Notes: generated from the sequence alone by a model not told the origin. Positions 43,901 through 53,766 are shown, numbered from the stretch's first letter. The stretch is 64,000 nt of DNA from Bacteroidota bacterium (GCA_023387985.1 JAEWHC010000004.1:124001-188000), one strand, 5' to 3'. Translations and numbers: made by a program.

Positions 43901-45229
43901 ATGAAAAATAATCGCGCTTCAATGCTGTTGAAACCTGCCGGATATGGGAGCATGGTGTTTTTACTGTTGATTTTAACTTTGCAGGCACCGGCACAATACC
44001 ATTACCCCGAAGACAAAATTATTTCCCGCATTTCCATTGAGGATGAAAGAGCGCAGGCCCGCCGTCAGCGTATTTATGACCAGGCCAATGCACTGGCCAC
44101 ACTCAGCCTCGATACCAGCCAATGGGAAATTGAAAATGCACTTTGGGCAGTTGGCCAGTTTTTGGTGCGTACACCACAAAGCGACCAGGGATTTGACCGG
44201 CTTATGAACATCTGGAACCGGTTAGACCAGAGTGTAAAAATCAGTTTACTCGAAGCCGTGTATGCCATTTATCCTGACAAATACATCGCGCAGGTAAGGC
44301 GCATTGCCGAAACCGCCACCCACCGCCGCCTTGTCGCCATTTCCCTTTCTTACCTCAAACGAAACAATCCCGTTCAGTGGGCCACCTGGCAGCGCATTCT
44401 GGCCACCCGTTTTCCGAATTATAACGCGGACTTATTTATGCAACGGCTTTACCAGCATTTGGGTGCTGAGGTACCCGGTCCGCTGCCCTCTCTGGACAGC
44501 CTTTTCGCCCACCAGCAACTGCATAAATACAAGATAGTTTATTCTTTCCAGCGGCCAAACCGCGATTTTCCCGGTCTAGCGGTTTTGCAGGAAGCAGATG
44601 GATTTTTCGCCAGGGATTCCGCAGGAAAACTGCTTGCTTTTCAGCAACTTGCCCGGTCGGCCAACAACCTGCCTTTTTTCATCACCCACGGAAACACCCC
44701 GCAAGGTCTGTTCGCCATTACCGGCACAGATATCAGCCGGTCGCCGTATATCGGGCCTACGCCCAACTTGCAAACACCCATGATGTATGAAGTTACACCC
44801 CCTGTATTTACCCATTATTTTCCACTGGTTTTCAGCGCCACACCCGAGGCAATTTACCGCAGTTATTTTCCACAGAACTGGCAGAACTGGAACGGGTTAA
44901 TGGAGGCTCACGATGCCGGAAAAATTGGACGCAGCGCCATCATTGCCCATGGCACCACCATCGAAAAAACCTGGTTTGAAGGCATGCCCTGGTATCCGTT
45001 TACGCCTACCATGGGTTGCCTGAGCATTTATGAAAATTGGGATCCGGTTACAGGTAAACTGGTAAGTTTTGATCAACTCAACCTGGTCAATACTTTTTTA
45101 CGGACTGAAGGGATGAAAGGGTATATGATGGTGATTAACCTGCAAGACGAACGAACGCCGGTAACCGTGGAGGAAATTGAAAACCTGATCAGCAATTTTG
45201 AAGCAGGTTTGCATAGCGATGAACGCTAA
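43901..45229 (+). CDS. Exported L,D-transpeptidase-like (YkuD-fold) protein
   Basis: A 442-residue protein with an N-terminal signal/anchor (MVFLLLILTLQAPAQ) and a helical HEAT-like N-terminal half (LATLSLDTSQWEIENALWAV, ISLLEAVYAIYPDKY). The C-terminal half recalls L,D-transpeptidases: TPQGLFAITG, then His350 in IIAHGTTIEK and Cys373 in FTPTMGCLSI. The spacing suits the H-x(n)-[ST]-H-G-C motif, but the second His is Met. If active it would crosslink peptidoglycan or attach proteins to it. It is 106 bases after the amylase gene. The call rests on motif resemblance only. Confidence 0.55.
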   Translation: MKNNRASMLLKPAGYGSMVFLLLILTLQAPAQYHYPEDKIISRISIEDERAQARRQRIYDQANALATLSLDTSQWEIENALWAVGQFLVRTPQSDQGFDRLMNIWNRLDQSVKISLLEAVYAIYPDKYIAQVRRIAETATHRRLVAISLSYLKRNNPVQWATWQRILATRFPNYNADLFMQRLYQHLGAEVPGPLPSLDSLFAHQQLHKYKIVYSFQRPNRDFPGLAVLQEADGFFARDSAGKLLAFQQLARSANNLPFFITHGNTPQGLFAITGTDISRSPYIGPTPNLQTPMMYEVTPPVFTHYFPLVFSATPEAIYRSYFPQNWQNWNGLMEAHDAGKIGRSAIIAHGTTIEKTWFEGMPWYPFTPTMGCLSIYENWDPVTGKLVSFDQLNLVNTFLRTEGMKGYMMVINLQDERTPVTVEEIENLISNFEAGLHSDER

Positions 45230-45514
45230 TTGTTTAAGGCCATTTCCGCTTTAGCACAATCCGTAAATAAAACCCTGGCGACTGCCTTGGATGGGGCATG
45301 ATAAAGCGGAACAGTTATCACCCGGAGCCGGATTCCCAGACATTGCAACAAAAGTGGGTACGAAAAAGAAATATCTGGTCAGTCCTAAAAAGAACCCGCG
45401 GAGTGCAGGCACGGTAAACCAAAAAAAAACGGAGATGCCGCAGAATAGTGAATCAGCAGTAAAAGCCGCGCAGTTCGAAATAACAGGCCCTTGGAACGAA
45501 TCGTATTTTAGCAT
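45230..45514. other. Intergenic region, weak rightward frame only
   Basis: 285 bases between convergent genes. A rightward frame at 45291-45518 would give a 75-residue Lys/Ser-rich protein, but it has no recognisable motif, no clear promoter and its end overlaps the IscA-type gene. Treated as non-coding. Confidence 0.45.
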
Positions 45515-45856
45515 CTAAACTGCAAAACTCGTCCCGCAACCGCAGGTCGTTGATGCATTTGGATTCTTAAACGTGAATCCACGGCTGTTCAAACCACCTC
45601 CAAAATCCACCTCCATACCATACAGGTAGATCTCATGGGTGCGGTCAATAACGGAGGGAATGCCCTGCAGGTCAAATTGTTTGTCGGTATCGGCAGGTTT
45701 CTCTTCAAAACTGAGCAGGTAAGTCATGCCGCTGCAGCCCCCACCCTTTACGCCCAGCCGCAACCAGGCAAATTTTTGATCTTCTGCCATTAATCGCTTC
45801 AATTCTTTTACAGCTCCTTCAGAAAGCCTGATCGGGGTGTCGGTTACCAGTTCCAT
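45515..45856 (-). CDS. HesB/IscA-type iron-sulfur cluster assembly protein
   Basis: A 113-residue A-type carrier that accepts and hands on Fe-S clusters. The three conserved cysteines are in GGGCSGMTYLLSF and near the C-terminus in TTCGCGTSF. Other family blocks are LSEGAVKELKRLM and LYGMEVDFGGGLNSRGFTFKNPNA. The ATG at 45856 (MELVTDTPIRL) matches usual lengths; the frame extends to 45886 with an unlikely extra segment. It stands alone, apart from hscB at the left end of the window. Confidence 0.93.
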   Translation of the reverse strand: MELVTDTPIRLSEGAVKELKRLMAEDQKFAWLRLGVKGGGCSGMTYLLSFEEKPADTDKQFDLQGIPSVIDRTHEIYLYGMEVDFGGGLNSRGFTFKNPNASTTCGCGTSFAV

Positions 45857-46254
45857 AGGGGCAAAATTATGAAACGGATGCGTCATTTCCCCATTTCAGA
45901 AGCTAGGGCACTGCGGTTTTATAATTTCAGTAAGATTATGCCCGATTTCTCTGAAGAATGCGCTTTTTAATCGTACCCTATAAACTTGCCTGCGGGATCG
46001 TTCGGAAAATACTGGCGGTTTTTAACCCGACTAACTTTTTACATTCATTATTAGATAATCCACAAGTCTCAGAATGAATCCCACACAGGATACATATGGT
46101 TAGCGTTCCTGGCGTAATCCTGCGGATAAACGAGGAAACTTTCAATCACTTTTGCGTAGGATGCACTTACCCGCCAGCTTTTGACGCAAATCAAGTTATG
46201 ATAACCTAACCAACGTCATAATCCATTACCCCAAAACCAGCTTAACTTTACAAA
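45857..46254. other. Intergenic region, no feature recognised
   Basis: About 400 bases between divergent genes. No coding frame or hairpin terminator is evident. A TAACTTTA close to 46243-46250 could be a degenerate -7 box for the following gene, which leaves only a few bases of leader. Confidence 0.45.
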
Positions 46255-46770
46255 ATGGTTGTCACGAATACTAATATTTATCTGTCCTTGGTAATTGCCC
46301 TGTTGATTGCGGGCTTTGCTTATTATCTGTTTTGGTCAAAACGCAAATTTGAAGAGCTTGAAGACCTGCAAATGAAGGCTGGCGAAAGCAATAAAATGAA
46401 ACTTGGTGCGTATGAACGCCTTGCTCTTTTCGCAGAGCGCGTCAGGCTGGAAAACCTGGTGGCACAAGTGAAAGGCAATATTTCTGCCAGGGAGGCAAGA
46501 CTTGGACTAGTAGAATCATTACGCGAAGAATATGATTATAACGTCACACAGCAATTGTATGTAAAACCGGAAATATGGGATGCCATTAACCGGATGAAAA
46601 ATCAGAATATTTATATTATTAATCAGATTGCTTCCCTAATGCCTGCCGAAGCTGGTGGTGAAGAACTGAAGCGGGAGATTCTCAATTACCTGGCAACTGA
46701 ACCCAACGCCACACTAAACAATACCGTTTTGGAAGCCATCAACTATGAAGTAAAACAAATTTTAGGGTAA
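46255..46770 (+). CDS. Conserved membrane-anchored protein, unknown function
   Basis: A 171-residue protein with one N-terminal transmembrane helix (LSLVIALLIAGFAYYLFW), then a Lys/Glu-rich helix (KRKFEELEDLQMKAGES) and an alpha-helical cytoplasmic domain (KLGAYERLALFAERVRLENL, YNVTQQLYVKPEIWDAINRM). No enzymatic motif is recognised. It ends 2 bases before the mutase gene start, so the two are probably cotranscribed. Any link to the mutase is inferred from position alone. Confidence 0.7.
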   Translation: MVVTNTNIYLSLVIALLIAGFAYYLFWSKRKFEELEDLQMKAGESNKMKLGAYERLALFAERVRLENLVAQVKGNISAREARLGLVESLREEYDYNVTQQLYVKPEIWDAINRMKNQNIYIINQIASLMPAEAGGEELKREILNYLATEPNATLNNTVLEAINYEVKQILG

Positions 46771-46772
46771 AT

Positions 46773-48344
46773 ATGGAAACGAAAGCGCAACAACCATTGA
46801 TCAACGATAGCGGCATTGAAATCAAAATGGTATATGGTCCTGAAGATTTAAAGCATATTGAACAAAATGAAAAACCGGGCGCTTATCCTTTTACCAGGGG
46901 GGTACAACCTACCATGTATCGTGGCCGTTTGTGGACCATGCGGCAGTATGCAGGTTTCTCCACCGCGGAAGAAAGCAATAAACGTTACCATTACCTGCTT
47001 AGCCAGGGCGTTAGTGGATTGAGTGTTGCTTTTGACCTTCCTACACAAATTGGATACGACAGCGACCATCCGCTTTCAGAGGGCGAAGTTGGCAAAGTTG
47101 GCGTAGCCATTGATTCCATTGAAGACATGCAGGTACTTTTCAACAACATCCGTTTGGAGGAGGTAAGTACCAGTATGACCATAAATTCCACCAGCTATAT
47201 ACTGCTTGCACTCTATGTGGCGCTGGCCAAACAACAGGGTGCAGACCTGGCTAAAATCAGTGGTACGATTCAGAACGACATTTTAAAGGAATACGTTGCC
47301 CGTGGCACGTACATCTATCCCCCCAAACCCAGCATGCGCATCATCACCGATATTTTTGAATGGTGCAGCAAAGAAGTGCCAAAATGGAATACCATTTCCA
47401 TAAGCGGTTATCACATTCGCGAAGCGGGAAGCACGGCGGTCCAGGAAATCGCCTTTACGCTGAGCAATGGCAAAGCCTATGTAAAAGCAGCATTGGAAAA
47501 AGGCCTCGATATTGATGTATTCGGCAAACGCCTCTCCTTCTTTTTCAACGCGCACAATGATCTTTTTGAAGAGATCGCTAAATTCCGCGCAGCGCGAAAG
47601 ATGTGGGCAAAAATCATGAAGGAGCTCGGGGCAACTGATCCTAAAGCCATGATGTTGCGATTTCATACACAAACGGGCGGAAGTACTCTTACCGCACAAC
47701 AGCCGATGAACAATATTGCCCGTGTAACCATCCAAACACTGGCTGCGGCACTTGGTGGCACCCAAAGCCTGCATACCAATGGTTATGACGAAGCACTTAG
47801 TTTGCCTACGGAAGAAGCGGCAAGAATCGCGCTGCGTACCCAACAGATTGTAGCATACGAAAGTGGTGCGGCCGATACGGTTGACCCCATGGCCGGAAGT
47901 TATTATGTGGAGAGCCTTACACAACAAATTGAGGACGCCGCAACCAGGCTGATAGAAAAAGTGGATGCTATGGGCGGAAGCGTTGCGGCTATTGAACAGG
48001 GTTTTATGCAGAATGAGATCGCCGGAAGCGCTTATGACTACCAGCGCCACATTGAAGACGGAAAGAAAATTATTGTGGGCGTAAACAAATTCACCATGAA
48101 AGAACATCATCATCCTCCTGTAATGAGGATTGATGAAAGCATTCGCACAATTCAAACGGAAAAGCTGAATAAATTGCGTACGGAACGTAATAATGAAGCA
48201 GTAAGATCAAATCTTGCCGACCTGGAAGCTGCGTCAAGAGACGGACGCAACATTATGCCAATCGTGATAGAAGCTGTTGAAAATAAGGCAACCTTAGGTG
48301 AAGTGGCGGATGTGCTGAGGGGGGTTTTTGGTGAATTTAAATAA
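46773..48344 (+). CDS. Methylmalonyl-CoA mutase-family large subunit (no B12 domain)
   Basis: A 523-residue TIM-barrel substrate domain of an adenosylcobalamin-dependent acyl-CoA mutase. Blocks seen are YPFTRGVQPTMYRGRLWTMR, QYAGFSTAEESN, GLSVAFDLPTQIGYDSDH, PSMRIITDIFEW, ISISGYHIREAGS and TQTGGSTLTAQQP. The Tyr in PTMYRG and Arg in PSMRI correspond to residues that recognise the methylmalonyl carboxylate; His in GYH is also present. The chain ends before the cobalamin-binding domain, so a separate small subunit must exist elsewhere. It links propionyl-CoA and succinyl-CoA metabolism if it is a true methylmalonyl-CoA mutase. Confidence 0.9.
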   Translation: METKAQQPLINDSGIEIKMVYGPEDLKHIEQNEKPGAYPFTRGVQPTMYRGRLWTMRQYAGFSTAEESNKRYHYLLSQGVSGLSVAFDLPTQIGYDSDHPLSEGEVGKVGVAIDSIEDMQVLFNNIRLEEVSTSMTINSTSYILLALYVALAKQQGADLAKISGTIQNDILKEYVARGTYIYPPKPSMRIITDIFEWCSKEVPKWNTISISGYHIREAGSTAVQEIAFTLSNGKAYVKAALEKGLDIDVFGKRLSFFFNAHNDLFEEIAKFRAARKMWAKIMKELGATDPKAMMLRFHTQTGGSTLTAQQPMNNIARVTIQTLAAALGGTQSLHTNGYDEALSLPTEEAARIALRTQQIVAYESGAADTVDPMAGSYYVESLTQQIEDAATRLIEKVDAMGGSVAAIEQGFMQNEIAGSAYDYQRHIEDGKKIIVGVNKFTMKEHHHPPVMRIDESIRTIQTEKLNKLRTERNNEAVRSNLADLEAASRDGRNIMPIVIEAVENKATLGEVADVLRGVFGEFK

Positions 48345-48469
48345 TTCGTTGGCAATAGGCAGTTGCTGTTTAATTAGGCATTTGAGGCTGTGAAAACAGG
48401 AACGGAGTATACCGCATATCAAGTAATCCCTTTTGTTTGTATTTTCACTTCTTCAAAAATGTTCCTGAA

Positions 48470-50002
48470 ATGATTGCAAAAAAATGGTTCCAACTTTCTT
48501 TCCCTATTTTGCTGATTTTATTGTTTGCATTCAATTCCCATACCCAAAATGCATTTGTAGAATACCAAATCGATCAGTACATCAAACAAGGCATGGAAGC
48601 CTGGAAAGTTCCGGCGCTGGCAGTAGCGATAGTGAAAGATGGCAAAGTGGTGAAAATGCAGGGGTATGGAAGTAAAAGCATTACTGCAAATACTCCGGTG
48701 GATGAGAATACCCATTTTTTTATCGCAAGCAATACCAAATTATTTACCGGACTGGCTTTGGCCAACCTGGAAGCCCAGGGCAAACTCAAACTCAATGATC
48801 CCATTCGCAAATATTATCCCGATTACAAACTTTGGAATGAACGCGATGCGCAAATGGTCACCATACGCGACATGCTTTCTCACCGTATCGGCCTGAAAAG
48901 TTTGCAGGGCGATCTCACTTTCTGGAATACAAAACTCAACAGCAAAGAGATCATGGAGCGTATGCGCCTGCTTGAACCCTCCGGCGTTTTCCGCCAGGAT
49001 TACGGTTACTGCAACAGTTGTTTTATGACGGCTGGTGAAGTGATCCCCGCGGTAACGGGAAGAACCTGGGCTCAGTATGTACAGGATAGCATCATTAACG
49101 TCATAGGCATGTCAGGCAGTTTTGCAGCTTCGAATAACATTGAATCTTTTTCCAAAAACCTGGCTATTCCTTATACCACAAGCTACACCGGCACACTCAG
49201 GCGTGTTCCTTATGATCAGTGGGACAATATGGGCGCCGCGGCAAGTATAGTGAGCAATATAAAAGACCTGGCCAAATGGCTGCAATTTCAACTCGACAGC
49301 GGTAAGGTGAACGGGAAGCAAATCATACCGTTTTCCGCATTGGATAAAACCCGGCAGATTAATATTGTAACCTCAAGCCGCAAACATTCCTTTTTGCCTA
49401 TGCACATTCGCGGTTATGGCCTGGGCTTATACAATGGCGATTATGCAGGCAAACAAATTTTCTGGCATACCGGTGGGGCGGCGGGTATGGTGAGCAATGT
49501 CTGCTTTGTACCGGAAGAAAACCTGGGTATTGCCATCCTGAGCACCAATGACAACCAAAGCTTTTTTGAAGCCCTTCGCTACCAAATCCTCGACAGTTAC
49601 CTGGATGTACCTTACCAGGACAGGAGCAAATTTCTGCTTGAAAATTTCATAAAAAATGAAGAAAAAACGTTGCAGGAGATTGAAGCATGGAAATCCACAG
49701 CGAGAGCCTTCACCGAAAAGATCGACTTGAATCCATACACCGGTAATTATACTAACCCGGTTTATGGAAAAATAAATATCGCTCAAAAAGCCAATGCCCT
49801 GGAAATCAGTTTTCCCTTAAATCCCGGTATGACGGCTTCTTTATTACCTATAGATAATGAAAAATGGCTTATAGAGTACAGCAATATTGAATATGGGATT
49901 TTTTCCACTAATTTTAAATATGAAAACGGGAAACTTGCCGGGTTTATTTTACCGGTAAATCCGTTTGTAGAGGGCGAAAGTTATTTCTTTGAAAAAGAAT
50001 GA
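48470..50002 (+). CDS. Class C beta-lactamase-fold serine hydrolase, exported
   Basis: A 510-residue protein with a signal peptide (LSFPILLILLFAFNSHTQ). The beta-lactamase domain (about 25-370) has the SxxK motif in IASNTKLFTGLAL and a YxN-type motif in QDYGYCNSCF. The third motif region is HTGGAAGMVSNV. A C-terminal lipocalin-like DUF3471-type domain follows (LNPYTGNYTNPVYGKINI). Such proteins are usually esterases or D-aminopeptidases rather than antibiotic-degrading enzymes. The ATG at 48470 is preferred over a TTG at 48437. Confidence 0.88.
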   Translation: MIAKKWFQLSFPILLILLFAFNSHTQNAFVEYQIDQYIKQGMEAWKVPALAVAIVKDGKVVKMQGYGSKSITANTPVDENTHFFIASNTKLFTGLALANLEAQGKLKLNDPIRKYYPDYKLWNERDAQMVTIRDMLSHRIGLKSLQGDLTFWNTKLNSKEIMERMRLLEPSGVFRQDYGYCNSCFMTAGEVIPAVTGRTWAQYVQDSIINVIGMSGSFAASNNIESFSKNLAIPYTTSYTGTLRRVPYDQWDNMGAAASIVSNIKDLAKWLQFQLDSGKVNGKQIIPFSALDKTRQINIVTSSRKHSFLPMHIRGYGLGLYNGDYAGKQIFWHTGGAAGMVSNVCFVPEENLGIAILSTNDNQSFFEALRYQILDSYLDVPYQDRSKFLLENFIKNEEKTLQEIEAWKSTARAFTEKIDLNPYTGNYTNPVYGKINIAQKANALEISFPLNPGMTASLLPIDNEKWLIEYSNIEYGIFSTNFKYENGKLAGFILPVNPFVEGESYFFEKE

Positions 50003-50161
50003 ATAAGGAGTTTTCAGGAAATACCAGGCATAATGGATGGTGTACCTCGCAAATGATTTTTGTGGCTTAATAACTAATACCTTCGTCAATACCCAAAGAT
50101 CCTCCACTATTCATAAATTCAACACCTAACGTATAATCCACAATTCACAATCAAAGGATAT

Positions 50162-51478
50162 ATGCAGAAAGCAATCATCATTTTATTAAGCAATCTTTTT
50201 TTCTTTATTCCTGCATTTGGGCAGCAAGTTCAGCAAACCCGTATTTCAACCGGCGCGGAAAGCTTGCAACCTAAACTCGTTGAATGGCGCAGGCATTTGC
50301 ATCAACACCCCGAATTGAGCAACCGGGAATACAATACAGCCGCCTATGTGGCCGCGCACTTAAAAAGCCTTGGCATGGAAGTGCGGGAGAAAGTGGGGTT
50401 GACAGGCGTTGTTGGAATTCTACAAGGCGGCAAGCCGGGGCCGGTGGTTGCGCTGCGCGCCGATATGGACGCCCTGCCGGTAAAAGAACGTGTGGACCTT
50501 CCGTTCAAAAGCACAGTAATGAGTGAATACCTCGGCCAGGAAGTGCCGGTAATGCATGCCTGCGGACATGATGCACATGTCAGCATTTTGATGGGTACTG
50601 CCGAACTGCTCACCACCATGAAAGCAGACCTGCCAGGCACAGTAATGTTCATTTTTCAGCCGGCTGAAGAAGGTCCGCCCGGCGATGAAGAAGGCGGCGC
50701 TCCCCTGATGCTCAAGGAAGGGGTATTTAGCGATCCTCGGCCTGAAGCCATTTTTGGCCTGCACATCAATTCACAAACTCCGGTGGGGATGATACGCTAT
50801 AAGGCGGGAAGCACTTATGCCGCTAGTGATTGGTTTACCATCCGGATCACGGGAAAACAAACCCATGGTTCACAGCCCTGGGGGGGTGTGGATCCCACGC
50901 AGGTTGGCGCCGCCATTATCAACAGCCTGCAAACCATTGTAAGCCGCGAAACAGATCTCACCAAAGCCCCGGTGGTGATCTCGGTCGGAAAAATTTCCGG
51001 GGGTGTGCGCAGCAATATTATTCCTGAAGAAATCACCATGGAAGGAACAATCCGCACCCTGGATACTACCATGCAAAGTTTTGTACATAGGCGCTTCAGT
51101 GAAATTGTGGAAGGCATAGCTAAAACCCACCGGGCAAATGCAGAAGTAATCATAGACCGCAAAACCCCGGTAACCTTCAATAATATTGAGCTGACGCATA
51201 AGATGGCACCTAGTTTTACGAAGGCTGCCGGTGCAGAAAATGTAAAGGAAACCGAATGGACAACAGGCGCTGAAGATTTTGCCTTCTTCGCCAATGAGAT
51301 TCCTGCTCTTTATTTCACGCTTGGTGGAATGCCAAAAGGCACGAATCCCAAAGTGGCCGCCCCCCATCATACCCCGGATTTTTTTATTGATGACAGCCGG
51401 CTGGATGTAGGGGTTAAGGCATTTACAAATTTGGTTTTTGATTATGCGGCTTTGAAAACAGCTACAGGCAAAAAATGA
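50162..51478 (+). CDS. Exported M20-family amidohydrolase
   Basis: A 438-residue zinc hydrolase of the M20D type (IAA-amino acid/hippurate hydrolase-like). It has a signal peptide (LLSNLFFFIPAFGQ). Metal-binding motifs are HACGHDAHVSILMG and PAEEGPPGDEE, with the later His region GLHINSQTPVG and TGAEDFAFF, and C-terminal PHHTPDF. The ATLHQHPELS-type opening WRRHLHQHPELSNREYNTA is characteristic. It should cleave N-acyl amino acids or peptides in the periplasm. It appears monocistronic. Confidence 0.92.
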   Translation: MQKAIIILLSNLFFFIPAFGQQVQQTRISTGAESLQPKLVEWRRHLHQHPELSNREYNTAAYVAAHLKSLGMEVREKVGLTGVVGILQGGKPGPVVALRADMDALPVKERVDLPFKSTVMSEYLGQEVPVMHACGHDAHVSILMGTAELLTTMKADLPGTVMFIFQPAEEGPPGDEEGGAPLMLKEGVFSDPRPEAIFGLHINSQTPVGMIRYKAGSTYAASDWFTIRITGKQTHGSQPWGGVDPTQVGAAIINSLQTIVSRETDLTKAPVVISVGKISGGVRSNIIPEEITMEGTIRTLDTTMQSFVHRRFSEIVEGIAKTHRANAEVIIDRKTPVTFNNIELTHKMAPSFTKAAGAENVKETEWTTGAEDFAFFANEIPALYFTLGGMPKGTNPKVAAPHHTPDFFIDDSRLDVGVKAFTNLVFDYAALKTATGKK

Positions 51479-51700
51479 ATATAACCGGACGATGAACTAA
51501 ATTAATGGCCAATCCGCAAATATGGGAATAATCCATAGCTGCGAGCAAACCTCCATCAATCCAGCCTCTCAAACAAAATAAGCATTACCCGGCTCATCAC
51601 CCTGGTAAATGAATCCGTATAGCCAGCCTTGCCAACCAACTTGCTGACTTACCGCCAATTTAACAAAACCACAAACCAACAATCCGCCTAATTTCGCATG

Positions 51701-52930
51701 ATGGCTGTGAAAAAAGAAGCCGCGATCGGGTTCATATTTATAACATTGTTGCTGGACATTACCGGATGGGGACTGATCATCCCGGTTATGCCCACTTTGA
51801 TTGAAGAGCTTACCGGTGGTTCCATCAGTGTGGCTGCTCAATATGCCGGATGGCTGGGATTCACTTACGCCTCTATTCAGTTCCTTTTTGCACCGGTCAT
51901 CGGCAGCCTGAGCGACAAATACGGGAGGCGCCCGGTGTTGTTGGTGAGCCTGTTTGGCTTTGCCATTTCATACGTTTTGCTGGCTACAGCGCCAAGTATA
52001 ATGTGGCTTTTCGTGGCCCGCATTATTTCCGGCATTACCGGCGCAAGCGTTACCACAGCATCCGCCTACATTGCCGACATCAGCACCGCAGAAACCAGGG
52101 CGAAGAACTTTGGCATGGTGGGCGCCGCCTTTGGGCTGGGTTTTATCCTTGGACCGGTACTAGGTGGACTAATCGGCCAATATGGGTCAAGAATGCCATT
52201 TTGGACAGCAGCTGTGGTATGCCTGCTCAACTGGCTATATGGCTATTTTGTACTGCCAGAATCGCTTTCCAAAAACAAGCGAAGAGATTTTAGCTGGTCG
52301 TCTGCCATTCCCGGCTTAAGCATCATCCGGTTGAAAAATTTTCCGGCCATCACCGGTTTAGTGGCTTCCATGGCGCTCATGCATATTGCCGCTCATGCGG
52401 TACAAAGCAACTGGAGTTTTTATGGCATCGAACGATTTGACTGGAATGAACGGATGATTGGCATTTCGCTCGGGGTTATAGGTTTATTGGTAGGGCTGGT
52501 CCAGGGCGTGTTGATCCGGTGGATCAATCCCCGGTTGGGCAATGAACGCAGCATATATTTTGGATTAGCGCTTTCTGCGGTGGGAATGATCCTTTTCGGT
52601 CTGGCTACCCAAACCTGGATGATCTTCATATTCCTTATCCCCTATTGCCTGGGTGGAATTGCTGGTCCGGCTTTGCAAGCCATTATTACAGGATCCATAC
52701 CGGCAGACCGGCAAGGTGAATTGCAGGGCGCTTTGGCCAGCATGGTCAGCGCGACAGCCATTATTGGCCCGCCACTAATGACGAATACATTTGCCTATTT
52801 TACAAAATCATCGGCTCCGGCTTATGTTCCCGGCGCACCATTTTTCCTGGCAGCCTTCCTCATCAGTTTGGGTTTGTTGGGAGCTTATAAAGCGGTTACC
52901 AGGCAGAAACTATTGGGAAGATTGAGTTAG
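51701..52930 (+). CDS. TetA-like MFS transporter
   Basis: A 409-residue 12-helix major facilitator of the TCR/Tet group. The loop 2-3 motif GSLSDKYGRRPVLL is intact. Helix 1 carries LLLDITGWGLIIPVMPTLI, and motif C appears in GLGFILGPVLGGLIGQYG. The substrate cannot be inferred; related chromosomal proteins are often general drug or metabolite exporters. A TAATTTCG directly before the ATG may be a -7 box. There is no TetR gene next to it. Confidence 0.85.
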   Translation: MAVKKEAAIGFIFITLLLDITGWGLIIPVMPTLIEELTGGSISVAAQYAGWLGFTYASIQFLFAPVIGSLSDKYGRRPVLLVSLFGFAISYVLLATAPSIMWLFVARIISGITGASVTTASAYIADISTAETRAKNFGMVGAAFGLGFILGPVLGGLIGQYGSRMPFWTAAVVCLLNWLYGYFVLPESLSKNKRRDFSWSSAIPGLSIIRLKNFPAITGLVASMALMHIAAHAVQSNWSFYGIERFDWNERMIGISLGVIGLLVGLVQGVLIRWINPRLGNERSIYFGLALSAVGMILFGLATQTWMIFIFLIPYCLGGIAGPALQAIITGSIPADRQGELQGALASMVSATAIIGPPLMTNTFAYFTKSSAPAYVPGAPFFLAAFLISLGLLGAYKAVTRQKLLGRLS

Positions 52931-52989
52931 ACGTGTCAAACGCATTCAATTGTGGATTGTTGATCTGCCAGAGACCGTCAAATGTTGAC

Positions 52990-53677
52990 TCAAAAAGTTA
53001 ACCTTACCGTTGCCAACACATTTCTTGGAATCAGTGGAATTGCATAGTACTGCTGCAGGCCTACCCGATTGGAAACTTGCTCATGGTTTCTTGAATTGGT
53101 AAGATTATCCAATTGAATCCGATAACTGATTTTAATTGGTGGGATTCGATCTTATTTGCAGATCGCTGAACGTAAAATTAGCCGCATCTTCAGTTTTTAT
53201 TCTTGTCCGGAACCATTCATGGTTCAGTCCAATCGTAAATTCCTTCTTTAGGTTGAATCCAAAATTGAAGGCGCCACGTATAGACCACATCAATGGTACA
53301 AAATTCCCGTCAAATGCATTGGGCAATTGCGTGCCAGAGCCGTTCAAATTCATCAAAGCTTCCAGCTTATATTTCCCAGGCAAAGATTTAGTTACACGCA
53401 GCATTGCATAAGCAAATTGGGATCGCCCTTGAAGCGTTTCTCCTTTATAAAAATACCACCTTTCAAAAATATTAAATCCGTTCGTAAAACTAATATCGAA
53501 CCTTTTTGAAATTTGATAATACCTGTAGCTGAAACTAAAACTATGGTAGTTTGCAGGCTTGTCAATTAATGAATCGGTATTAATTAAAACAAAACTGTCA
53601 ATATATAACGGATTGAAAGTTAAGATATGGTTGGTCTTGAAAATGCTTTTTAGATAACTGTGCAAATGGAGTTGTCA
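52990..53677 (-). pseudogene. C-terminal remnant of an outer-membrane beta-barrel (TonB-receptor-like) protein
   Basis: The leftward frame 53132-53665 shows amphipathic aromatic strands (FSFSYRYYQISKRFDISFTN, YKLEALMNLNG, FNFGFNLKKEFTIGLNHEWF, NFTFSDLQIR) and ends abruptly. In the next frame, from about 53150, homology continues as IKISYRIQLDNLTNSRNHEQ, LQQYYAIPLIPRNV and a final LATVRLTF with terminal Phe, as in barrel proteins. A single-base shift separates the parts, and the N-terminal receptor/plug region is missing (stop near 53675; TTG only as start). The receptor type is inferred from strand pattern. Confidence 0.65.
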
Positions 53678-53766
53678 CTTAAGCATTTAGGACCATATAA
53701 TTTAGAGCTAAGTAAAACACGCCCGGGTGATCGTTCAACGCGTTATCCTTATTTATAATCCGAATT

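Noticed and set aside
45291..45518. A 75-codon Lys/Ser-rich rightward gene
   Set aside because: No promoter, motif or family and it runs into the IscA-type gene on the other strand.
48470..52930. Antibiotic-resistance cassette (beta-lactamase-fold protein plus TetA-like MFS)
   Set aside because: The serine hydrolase has a lipocalin-like tail typical of esterase/peptidase homologues, the MFS gene lacks a TetR partner, and there are no mobile element signs.
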